From Halocaridina rubra (taxonomy: Eukaryota > Arthropoda > Malacostraca > Decapoda > Atyidae): a stretch of 64,000 bases of DNA. A program made the translations under genes and the position numbers. This document shows positions 32,224-42,097 of this stretch, in pieces. The number at the start of each line of letters is the position of its first letter. Positions within the stretch are counted from its first letter, which is position 1. Below the pieces are notes generated by a model that saw only the letters and a list, made by a program, of their open reading frames with translations, ran no database searches and was not told the origin of the DNA. The DNA is taken from contig JAXCGZ010019332.1 of assembly GCA_037179515.1 (NCBI GenBank), positions 1 through 64,000 on the forward strand, written 5' to 3'.

Positions 32224-33104
32224 ATGGTGACAGTCTTTAAATTCCTTCATGGTTATGATAGAGTGGATAGGGATCGATATTTTGATATGGCTGGCTCTAG
32301 AACTAGAGGTCATAGTTTGAAGCTTCGTCAGAAAACTTCTTTGCAGGATGTAAGGAAATACTTTTTCAGTGTAAGAGTAGTTGATAATTGGAATTGGCTA
32401 AGCGAGGAGGTAGTTAATGCTATCTCAATGCATAGTTTTAAGGACAGGTATTATAAGTATCACTAAGTCTAAAATGGAACCGATCAGGAGACGGGAAGAT
32501 ACGAGCTTTGGGCTCTTTCCCGTAAGCACAATTAGGTAATCACACACACATGGACAAGGAAATGTTCAGAAATATTTATATAACCTATGTAAGGCCAAAC
32601 CTGGAATATGCAGCCCCCTTTTTGAAGCCGCACTTGAAAAAGCATATAGCTAAGCTTGAAAAAGTTCAAAGACATGCCACGAAACTGGTGCCAGAAATAC
32701 GCAATCTCAGTTATGATGAGAGGCTGAGGGAATTAGACTTAACATCACTGGAAGCTAGAAGATTGAGGGGGGATATGGTGAGAGTCTTTAAATTCCTTCA
32801 TGGTTACAATAGAGTGGATAGGGATCGATATTTTGATATGGCAGGCTCTAGAACTAAAGGTCATAGTTTGAAGCTTCGTAAGAAAACTTCTTTGCAGGAT
32901 GTAAGGAAATACTTTTTCAATGTAAGAGTAGTTGATAATTGGAATTCACTAAGCGAGGAGGTAGTTAATGCTATCTCAATCCATAGTTTTAAGGAAATGT
33001 ATGATAAGTATCACTAAGTATAAAATTAAACCAATCAGGAGACGGAAAGATAACATCTTAATGCTCTTTACCGTAAACACAATTAGGTAAATAGAATTAG
33101 GTAA

Positions 33105-33143
<39 letters not shown>

Positions 33144-34039
33144 ATGGTGACAGTCTTTAAATTCCTTCATGGTTATGATAGAGTGGATAGGGATCGATAT
33201 TTTGATATGGCTGGCTCTAGAACTAGAGGTCATAGTTTGAAGCTTCGTCAGAAAACTTCTTTGCAGGATGTAAGGAAATACTTTTTCAGTGTAAGAGTAG
33301 TTGATAATTGGAATTGGCTAAGCGAGGAGGTAGTTAATGCTATCTCAATGCATAGTTTTAAGGACAGGTATTATAAGTATCACTAAGTCTAAAATGGAAC
33401 CGATCAGGAGACGGGAAGATACGAGCTTTGGGCTCTTTCCCGTAAACACAATTAGGTAATCACAATTAGGTAATCACACACACATGGACAAGGAAATGTT
33501 CAGAAATATTTATATAACCTATGTAAGGCCAAACCTGGAATATGCAGCCCCCTTTTTGAAGCCGCACTTGAAAAAGCATATAGCTAAGCTTGAAAAAGTT
33601 CAAAGACATGCCACGAAACTGGTGCCAGAAATACGCAATCTCAGTTATGATGAGAGGCTGAGGGAATTAGACTTAACATCACTGGAAGCTAGAAGATTGA
33701 GGGGGGATATGGTGAGAGTCTTTAAATTCCTTCCTGGTTACAATAGAGTGGATAGGGATCGATATTTTGATATGGCAGCCTCTAGAACTAGAGGTCATAG
33801 TTTGAAGCTTCGTAAGAAAACTTCTTTGCAGGATGTAAGGAAATACTTTTTCAGTGTAAGAGTAGTTGATAATTGGAATTTACTAAGCGAGGAGGTAGTT
33901 AATGCTATCTCAATCCATAGTTTTAAGGAAATGTATGATAAGTATCACTAAGTATAAAATGGAACCAATCAGGAGACGGAAAGATACGAGCTTAGGGCTC
34001 TTTCCCGTAAAAACAATTAGGTAAATCAGAATTAGGTAA

Positions 34040-34087
<48 letters not shown>

Positions 34088-34090
<3 letters not shown>

Positions 34091-34373
34091 GTAAGAGTAG
34101 TTGATAATTGGAATTCGCTAAGCGAGGAGGTAGTTAATGCTATCTCAATCCATAGTTTTAAGGACAGGTATGATAAATATCACTAAGTCTAAAAATGGAA
34201 CCGATCAGGAGACGGGAAGATACGAGCTTTGGGCTCTTTCCCGTAAACACAATTAGGTAATCACACTTAGGCACACACACACACACACACAATAGAGTGG
34301 ATAGGGATCGATATTTTGATATGGCAGGCTCTAGAACTAGAGGTCATAGTTTGAAGCTTCGTAAGAAAACTTC
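34088..34373 (+). mobile_element. Two very short CR1-like 3' fragments (copy 11)
   Basis: After the array's last (CA)n a fragment starts CAGTGTAAGAGTAG (the last ~30 codons of ORF2) with a complete 3' UTR to a short CA tract at about 34270-34290. A second fragment then starts ACAATAGAGTGGATAGG and stops at AAAACTTCTTTT (34373), where it is fused without any tail to EN-coding sequence of copy 12. Confidence 0.85.
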
Positions 34374-36346
34374 TTTTGTGAGAAATATGGGAAGATAGTA
34401 GATTGCTGCATACCTGTCACCAAAGTAGGTGTAATTCATGCCAGAGAGAAATGGTTCGATAATGGGTGTAAAGAGCTAAGGAGTGGAGAGACAAATGCTG
34501 GAAAAGGTATAGGAGGAGAAAAAACATAAATGCCTGGCAAACCTACAAAAGAGCAAGAAATGACTACCTAAGTAAAAGGAGAGAGGCAGAGAGAGACTAT
34601 GAGAGGGACATCACCAGGAAGGCTAAAGAAAATCCCAAGCTTTTCCACAGCTTTATCAGAGGAAAACTGAAATTAAAAGAACAGGCTTTAAGGCTAAAGA
34701 GAGCGGATGGAAGCATCACTGAGACGGATGAAGAGATCTGCAAAGAATTGAACAAGGAGTTTCAGTCAGTATTTACAGTAGAAAATACCCCAACCCCTCA
34801 GATTGCAGTGATAGAAGCTCAAGGGCCGGTATTAGGGAACATCAACCTTACAGCCACAGAGGTATGCAAAGCGTTGATGGATTTAGATGTTCATAAAGCT
34901 ACAGGTCCTGATGACATATCCCCTCATGTGCTTAAAAAATGCGCAAACACAATATCAGTGGCACTAAGTATCATATTTAAGGAGTCACTGGAGTCGGGGG
35001 AGATTCCAAGATGCTGGAAACAAGCAAATGTGATACCTATCTTCAAAAAGGGAAGGAGGGATACGGCTCTGAACTATAGACCAGTTTCCTTGACCAGCAT
35101 AGTTTGCAAAGTTATGGAGAAGCTACTAAGGAAACATATCTCTCTTCACTTGGAATCCTTCAACTTTTTGTCAGTGAGGCAACATGGCTTCAGAGAAGGT
35201 AGATCAACAGTAAGAAACTTATTAGAATTTTATGATGAGGTAAGCCAAATCTTACAGGAAAGAGAGGGCTGGGCAGATTGCATATTCCTAGACTTCCAGA
35301 AAGCGTTTGACATTGTTCCACATGGGAGACTTATTAGGAAGCTGCAATCAATGGCTAGAATAGGTGGAAATGTTTTGGAATGGATAAAAACTTACTTAGA
35401 AGGAAGGGAACAGAGGGTTAGAGTAAGACACTCAGTGTCTGAATGGAGAAGAGTTAGTAGTGGAGTTCCTTAGGGTTCAGTTTTAGGGCCACTTTTGTTC
35501 CTTGTATATGTAAATGACCTACCAGAGTGTGTAAATTCATTCATGAATATGTTTGCAGATGATGCAAAGATTGTGAAGAAAGTAAAAAACGAGAACAATG
35601 GTAGAGAACTTCAGGAGGATCTAAATAATCTGCATGAGTGGTCAGAAAAGTGGCTAATGAAATTCAATACTTCAAAATGTAAGGTAATGAGAATGGGTAC
35701 AAGTGCAAGAAGGCCCAAGCTTGACTACTCGGTGGCTGGAGTACAACTTCAAGAGACAGAAAATGAGAGAGATCTAGGAGTAAACATACTGGCAGATTTG
35801 TCTCCAGAAATACATATAAATGGCATAGTAAGGGCAGCATATGCATTCTTATGAAATGTAAGGGTAGCCTTCAGGCACATGGACAAGGAAATGTTCAGAA
35901 ATATTTATGTAACCTATGTGAGGCCAAAACTCGAATATGCAGCCCCCTTTTGGAATCAGCACTTGAAAAAGCACATAGCTAAGCTTGAAAAAGTTCAAAG
36001 ACATGCCATGAAACTGGTGCCAGAAATACGCAATCTCAGTTATGATGAGAGGCTGAGGGAATTAGACTTACCATCACTCGAAGCTAGAAGAGTGAGGGGG
36101 GATATGGTGACAGTCTTTAAATTCCTTCATGGTTATGATAGAGTGGTTAGGGATCGATATTTTGATATGGCTGGCTCTAGAACTAGAGGTCATAGTTTGA
36201 AGCTTCGTCAGAAAACTTCTTTGCAGGATGTAAGGAAATACTTTTTCAGTGTAAGAGTAGTTGATAATTGGAATTGGCTAAGCGAGGAGGTAGTTAATGC
36301 TATCTCAATCCATAGTTTTAAGGACAGGTATTATAAGTATCACTAA
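34374..36346 (+). pseudogene. ORF2 fragment of copy 12 (linker, RT, C-terminus) with three lesions
   Basis: A one-base loss in GGTGTAAAGAGC near 34470, a CAG-to-TAG change right inside the GVPQGSV motif (35471-35473) and a TCA-to-TGA change in CTTATGAAATG (35852) break the frame. Open parts run 34748-35473, 35495-35854 and 35879-36346. The first catalytic Asp segment (FLDFQKAFDIVPH) and FADDAK are intact. The TGA at CTTATGAAATG is shared with copy 7. Confidence 0.85.
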
Positions 36347-36442
36347 GTCTAAAATGGAACCGATGAGGAGACGGGAAGATACGAGCTTTGGGCTCTTTCC
36401 CGTAAACACAATTAGGTAATCACAATTAGGTAATCACACACA
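34374..36442 (+). mobile_element. CR1-like copy 12, 5'-truncated in EN
   Basis: It starts at GTGAGAAATATGGGAAG (EN C-terminal part, near residue 285 of ORF2) and runs to a doubled ATTAGGTAATCACA tail and short CA, directly followed by copy 13. Its 3' end plus copy 13 has the same order and markers as the A-B dimer of the tandem array. Confidence 0.9.
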
Positions 36443-37012
36443 CATGGACAAGGAAATGTTCAGAAATATTTATGTAACCTATGTAAGGCCAAACCTCAAA
36501 TATGCAGCCCCCTTTTTGAAGCCGCACTTGAAAAAGCACATAGCTAAGCTTGAAAAAGTTCAAAGACATGCCACGAAACTGGTGCCAGAAATACGCAATC
36601 TCAGTTATGATGAGAGGCTGAGGGAATTAGACTTAACAACACTGGAACCTAGAAGATTGAGGGGGGATATGGTGAGAGTCTTTAAATTCCTTCATGGTTA
36701 CAATAGAGTGGATAGGGATCGATATTTTGATATGGCAGGCTCTAGAACTAGAGGTCATAGTTTGAAGCTTTGTAAGAAAACTTCTTTGCAGGATGTAAGG
36801 AAATACTTTTTCAGTGTAAGAGTAGTTGATAATTGGAATTGGCTAAGCGAGGAGGTAGTTAATGCTATCTCAATCCATAGTGTTAAGGACAGGTATGATA
36901 AGTATCACTAAGTATAAAATTGAACCAATCAGGAGACGGAAAGATACGAGCTTTGGGCTGTTTCCCGTAAACACAATTAGCTAAATTGAATTAGGTAAAT
37001 ACACACACGCAC
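36443..37012 (+). mobile_element. CR1-like copy 13, B-type 3' end outside the array
   Basis: It starts CACATGGACAAGG as the array B halves do, with an open frame 36444-36911 (155 codons). It shares the B markers FLKPHL and ATTAGGTAAAT-type tail spacing, but keeps SRTRGHS and FFSVRVV and a nearly normal 3' UTR (GATACGAGCTTTGGGCTG). It therefore looks like a less-derived relative of the B half. Confidence 0.9.
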
Positions 37013-37013
37013 A

Positions 37014-37997
37014 ATGGTTATAAGCCTTGATGATAAAATTCGGAGTATGGATGGAGAAATGAAAGAGAATGAAACACTCAGAGAGCAAATAAGATCTTTG
37101 GAGGAAGCAAATAAAGCACAAGGGCAGGAGAGAAAGGAACTAGAAAAAAGAATAAAGAAGCTAGAATTGGAAAAGAGTCAACTAGAGTCTAGAATTTCTA
37201 AACAAGAAGATAAAAACAAACAGCTGAATGACAACCTAAAGGAATTAGATGTTAGTTCACTGCTCTCTTCTGAGAGAGACGAGATTGCTGCTTGGAATGT
37301 CCAGATCAAGGAAAACATTGAACAGTTCAGAAAAGAGTTCCAGGAGCTGAATATGGAAAATGATGCCATGAAAACTTCCTTTGCTGATGCACTAAAGGGG
37401 AATGTGGCAGTAAAAGAGGCTGTAAAGGTGGTGGCACTGGAAAACATACAAACAGTTGACTATAAAGAGACAGTAATCGAAAAAATGAAAGACGTTGTGA
37501 TGGAAAGGGCAAACCCACTCATCAGACAGGCACTTGATAAGGAGAAGACAGTGGTAATCTCAGGCATAAGCGAATCCCAGGAGCCAACATGGCAGGGGAG
37601 ACTTGAAGAAAATAAGGCTAGGGTTGTAGACCTGATAAGAAAGCTTGGAGTAGTTTGTGGTCCTGAGGATATTGTAAACGTACACCAACTAGGTAAATAT
37701 TTGAGGGAAGGAAAGCCGAGACGAACAAAAGTAACCTTTGAGAGAGGGGAAACATGTAGGGAAATATTGTTGAGAAAATAAAGTCTAAAAGACCTTCAAG
37801 AATTCAAAGAAATGTTCATTAGACGATACAGAACACAGGAAGAGATGGGAAAGATCAAAAACTTGTTGCAAGAGGCAAGAAGGTTAAATGATGAAAGAAA
37901 TGAAGAACAGAAGAAAAATTTTCGTTACATAGTTCTTCCAGACAAAGGAGAGATAAAGAAGATAATGACAGAAGATCAGGGGATTGGGCCTCATTAA
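37014..37997 (+). pseudogene. ORF1 of copy 14, N-terminally truncated, with in-frame TAA before its tail
   Basis: It is open from 37014 to 37781 (255 codons): coiled coil (residues 1-130), then TVVISGISESQEPTWQG, GPEDIVNVHQLGKY and RTKVTFERGETCREILLRK, then TAA (37779-37781). The same frame continues without further stops (SLKDLQEFKEMFIRRYRTQ, KIKNLLQEARRLNDERNEEQ) to a stop at 37995-37997. Copy 8 has a sense codon at the TAA position; copy 4 has the same TAA. The AAA AAT TTT string is at 37914-37922. Confidence 0.85.
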
Positions 37998-37999
37998 GA

Positions 38000-40804
38000 T
38001 TGTTATACACAAATGCTGATGGATTAGCTGGTAAGGCAGTAGAATTAAAAGATAGGATTCACAACAGTAAGGCAGATATAGTAGCAATGACAGAGACTAA
38101 GTTGAGTGAGGACATAAACAGTGTCACAGTTTTTCCTAAGGGCTTCAGAATACTAAGGGTTGAAAGATCTGACAGGACTGGTGGAGGGATAGCACTGCTC
38201 ATAAGTGAAAGGATTCAAGTCGAAGAAATAAACTTGGCTATAGAAAGTGAGTTCAAGGAATTTCTTGTTGCTCGCATAAATACTGGGTCAGAGAGCATTA
38301 TAATAACTGTTGTATACAACCCACCAAGGAACCAAAATAGGCTTGAAGTTTATGAGGAAAGTCATATAGGTACTATTGAAGTCATAAACTCAGTTGTTAA
38401 CATGGCACGGGAAAAAAAATGTAGGATTTTGATTATGGGAGACTTTAATCATAAAGAGATAGATTGGATAAATCTTGACCCACACAGTGGTGAGGACTCA
38501 TTCGGGGCAAGATTCCTAGATTGCGTACAAGGGAATTTCCTACACCAACATGTAATGGAACCAACAAGGGCCAGGGGTGGGGATGAGCCATCACTACTTG
38601 ATCTAGTGTTCACAGATAATGTGTTGGATATTGAAAAAATTGAGTATGAACCACAAATTGGAAAGAGTGACCACTGTGTGTTGTTGATGGAGTATATCAT
38701 TGAAGATATTCTTCCTGAGAGTAGAGGCACTGAGGACATGAGGAGGAACTATCCGAAAGGAGATTACATCAAAATGAATGAGCTTTTTGCAGTTATTGAC
38801 TGGAGAACCTTATTTTACAACAAATCTGTACAAGAAATGTCTGACATCTTTTGTGAGAAATATGGGAAGATAGTAGATTGCTGCATACCTGTCACCAAAG
38901 TAGGTGTAATTCATGCCAGAGAGAAATGGTTCGATAATGGGTGTAAGACAAATGCTGGAAAAGGTATAGGAGGAGAAAAAACATAAATGCTTGGCAAATC
39001 TACAAAAGAGCAAGAAATGACTACCTAAGTAAAAGGAGAGAAGCAGAGAGAGACTATGAGAGGGACATCACCAGGAAGGCTAAAGAAAATCCCAAGCTTT
39101 TCCACAGCTTTATCAGAGGAAAACTGAAGGTAAAAGAACAGGTTTTAAGGCTAAAGAGAGCGGATGGAAGCATCACTGAGACAGATGAAGAGATCTGCAA
39201 AGAATTGAACAAGGAGTTTCAGTCAGTATTTACAGTAGAAAATACCCCACCCCCTCAGATTGCAGTGATAGAAGCTCAAGGGCCGGTATTAGAGAACATC
39301 AACCTTACAGCCACAGAGGTATGCAAAGCGCTGATGGATTTAGATGTTCATAAAGCTACAGGTCCTGATGACATATCCCCTCATGTGCTTAAAAAATGCG
39401 CAAACACAATATCAGTGGCACTAAGTATCATATTTAAGGAGTCACTGGAGTCGGGGGAGATTCCAAGATGCTGGAAACAAGCAAATGTGATTCCTATCTT
39501 CAAAAAGGGAAGGAGGGATATGGCTCCAAACTATAGACCAGTTTCCTTGACCAGCATAGTTTACAAAGTTATAGAGAAACTACTAAGGAAACATATCTCT
39601 CTTCACTTCTAATCCTTCAACTTTTTGTCAGTGAGGCAACATGGCTTCAGAGAAGGTAGATCAACAGTAAGAAACTTATTAGAATTTTATGATGAGGTAA
39701 GCCAAATCTTACAGGAAAGAGAGGGCTGGGCAGATTGCATATTCCTAGACTTCCAGAAAGCATTTGACACTGTTCCACATGGGAGACTTATTAGGAAGCT
39801 GCAATCAATGGCTAGAATAGGTGGAAATGTTTTGGAATGGATAAAAACTTACTTAGAAGGAAGGGAACAGAGGGTTAGAGTAAGACTCTCAGTGTCTGAA
39901 TGGAGAAGAGTTAGTAGTGGAGTTCCACAGGGTTCAGTTTTAGGGCCACTTTTGTTCCTTGTATATGTAAATGACCTACCAGAGTGTGTAAATTCATTAA
40001 TGAATATGTTTGCAGATGATGCAAAGATTGTGAAGAAAGTAAAAAACGAGAACAATGGTTGAGAACTTCAGGAGGATCTAAATAATCTGCATGAGTGGTC
40101 AGAAAAGTGGCTAATGAAATTCATTACTTCAAAATGTAAGGTAATGAAAATGGGTACAAGTGCAAGAAGGCCCAAGCTTGACTACTCGGTGGCTGGAGTA
40201 CAACTTCAAGAGACAGAAAATGAGAGAGATCTAGGAGTAAACATACTGGCAGATTTGTCTCCAGAAATACATATAAATGGCATAGTAAGGGCAGCATATG
40301 CATTCTTATCAAATGTAAGGGTAGCCTTCAGGCACATGGACAAGGAAATGTTCAGAAATATTTATGTAACCTATGTGAGGCCAAAATTCGAATATGCAGC
40401 CCCCTTTTGGAATCCGCACTTGAAAAAGCACATAGCTAAGCTTGAAAAAGTTCAAAGACATGCCACGAAACTGGTGAGAGAAATACGCAATCTCAGTTAT
40501 GATGAGAGGCTGAGGGAATTAGACTTACCATCACTGGAAGCTAGAAGAGTGAGGGGGGGATATGGTGATAGTCTTTAAATTCCTTCATGGTTATGATAGA
40601 GTGGATAGGGATGGATATTTTGATATGGCTGGCTCTAGAACTAGAGGTCATAGTTTGAAGCTTCGTAAGAAAACTTCTTTGCAGGATGTAAGGAAATACT
40701 TTTTCAGTGTAAGAGTAGTTGATAATTGGAATTGGCTAAGCGAGGAGGTAGTTAATGCTATCTCAATGCATAGTTTTAAGGACAGGTATGATAAGTATCA
40801 CTAA
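38000..40804 (+). pseudogene. ORF2 (EN-RT) of copy 14 with four lesions
   Basis: It is open from 38000 to 38986 (complete EN core: TETKLS, GDFNHKEIDW, SDHCVL). It is then broken by a ~19 bp deletion after GCK (about 38950), a stop in LHF* (39610-39612), AGA to TGA after NENNG (40060-40062), and an extra G in the run near 40556 (GGGGGGGATATGG). RT motifs FLDFQKAFDTVPH, GVPQGSVLGPLLF and FADDAK are preserved. Few lesions in 2.8 kb implies recent death. Confidence 0.9.
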
Positions 40805-40884
40805 GTATAAAATGGAACCGATGAGGAGACGGGAAGATACGAGCTTTGGGCTCTTTCCCGTAAACACAATTAGGTAATCACACA

Positions 40885-41466
40885 CATGGACAAGGAAATG
40901 TTCAGAAATATTTATGTAACCTATGTGAGGCCAAAGCTCGAATATGCAGCCCCCTTTTTGAAGCCGCACTTGAAAAAGCACATAGCTAAGCTTGAAAAAG
41001 TTCAAAGACATGCCACGAAACTGGTGCCAGAAATACGCAATCTCAGTTATGATGAGAGGCTGAGGGAATTAGACTTACCATCACTGGAAGCTAGAAGATT
41101 GAGGGGGGATATGGTGATAGTCTTTAAATTCCTTCGTGGTTATAATAGAGTGGATAGGGATCGATATTTTGATATGGCAGGCTCTAGAACTAGAGGTCAT
41201 AGTTTGAAGCTTCATAAGAAAACTTCTTTGCAGGATGTAAGGAAATACTTTTTCAGTGTAAGAGTAGTTGATAATTGGAATTCTCTAAGCGAGGAGGTAG
41301 TTAATGCTATTTCAATCCATAGGTTTAAGGACAGGTATGATAAGTATCACTAAGTATAAAATGGAACCGATCAGGAGACGGGAAGATACGGGCTTTGGGC
41401 TCTTTCCCGTAAACACAATTTGGTAAATAGAATTAGGTAAATGCGCACACACACACACACACACAC
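40885..41466 (+). mobile_element. CR1-like copy 15, B-type truncation point
   Basis: It starts CACATGGACAAGG after the CA of copy 14. The open frame 40886-41353 (155 codons) shares FLKPHL with the array B halves but otherwise is close to intact copies. The 3' UTR hairpin is complete, followed by AATTAGGTAAATG and a CA tract (about 41443-41466). Confidence 0.9.
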
Positions 41467-42036
41467 ATGGGCAATTAAATGTTCAGAAATATTTATGTAA
41501 CCTATGTGAGGCTAAAACTCGAATATGCAGCCCCCTTTTGGAATCCGCACTTGAAAAAGCACATAGCTAAGCTTGAAAAAGTTCAAAGACATGCCACGAA
41601 ACTGGTGAGAGAAATACGCAATCTCAGTTATGATGAGAGGCTGAGGGAATTAGACTTACCATTACTGGAAGCTAGAAGATTGAGGGGGGATATGGAGATA
41701 GACTATAAATTCCTTCATGGTTATAATAGAGCAGATAGGGATTAATATATTGATATGGCAGGCTCTAGAGCTAGAGGTCATAGTTTGAAGCTTCGTAAGA
41801 AAACTTCTTTGCAGGATGTAAGGAAATACATTTTCAGTGTAAGAGTAGTTGATAATTGGAATTGGCTAAGCGAGGAGGTAGTTAATGCTATCTCAATCAG
41901 TAGTTTTAAGGACAGGTAGGCATTTTCTGCCTGTCCCGGTGTCACACTCTTAAAAAAAAAAAAAAAAAAAAATGGAACTGATCAGGAGATGGAAAGATAC
42001 GAGCTTTGGGCTCTTTCCCGTAAACACAGTTAGGTA

Positions 42037-42095
<59 letters not shown>
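41465..42095 (+). mobile_element. CR1-like copy 16, decayed 3' end with a foreign poly-A stub
   Basis: It starts CACATGGGCAATTAAATG (same truncation point, diverged). The frame stops at 41745 (GATTAATAT). Near the end of the coding part, 25 bp are replaced by a short foreign segment (41923-41971). The copy then continues with ATGGAACTGATCAGG, the 3' UTR and a (CA)n tract at about 42041-42095. Confidence 0.85.
41923..41971 (+). mobile_element. ~50 bp 3'-tail stub of the second LINE family inserted in copy 16
   Basis: The segment GCCTGTCCCGGTGTCACACTC plus about 21 A residues matches the end of the second LINE family (minus fragment beginning at 48078 and the tail at about 59660-59692). It replaces the TATGATAAGTATCACTAAGT segment present in every other copy. 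This looks like an extreme 5'-truncated retrotransposition with a small target deletion. Confidence 0.7.

Positions 42096-42097
<2 letters not shown>

Larger units (their letters stand above)
25679..34087 (+). repeat. Nine-unit tandem array of a ~935 bp dimer of truncated CR1-like 3' ends
   Basis: Each unit is A (about 330 bp: last 80 ORF2 codons plus 3' UTR) followed by B (about 600 bp: last 155 codons plus a degenerate 3' UTR and (CA)n). A starts (ATGGTGACAG) lie at 25682, 26606, 27552, 28474, 29406, 30332, 31278, 32224 and 33144. B starts (ATGGACAAGG) lie at 26008, 26946, 27880, 28812, 29736, 30672, 31618, 32550 and 33484. Spacing is 920-946 bp and varies mostly with (CA)n length and one 14 bp motif. 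Outside those tracts units differ by only a few bases: A4 lacks two bases (GATAGTGG), A5's tail reads CCCGCCTAGG, B7 has TTAGCATCA for TTAACATCA. Such identity with two different truncation points per unit requires DNA-level duplication, not nine pairs of insertions. Confidence 0.95.
37013..40884 (+). mobile_element. CR1-like copy 14, truncated within ORF1
   Basis: It begins CAATGGTTATAAGCC inside the ORF1 coiled coil right after a short CA-type tail, and continues through ORF2 and the 3' UTR to a short CA tract at about 40878. It is in the young group, with high identity to copy 9. Confidence 0.9.

Noticed and set aside
25679..34087. CRISPR-like or gene-cluster explanation for the regular array
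   Set aside because: The units are ~935 bp LINE-derived dimers with CA spacers; the regularity is a tandem duplication.
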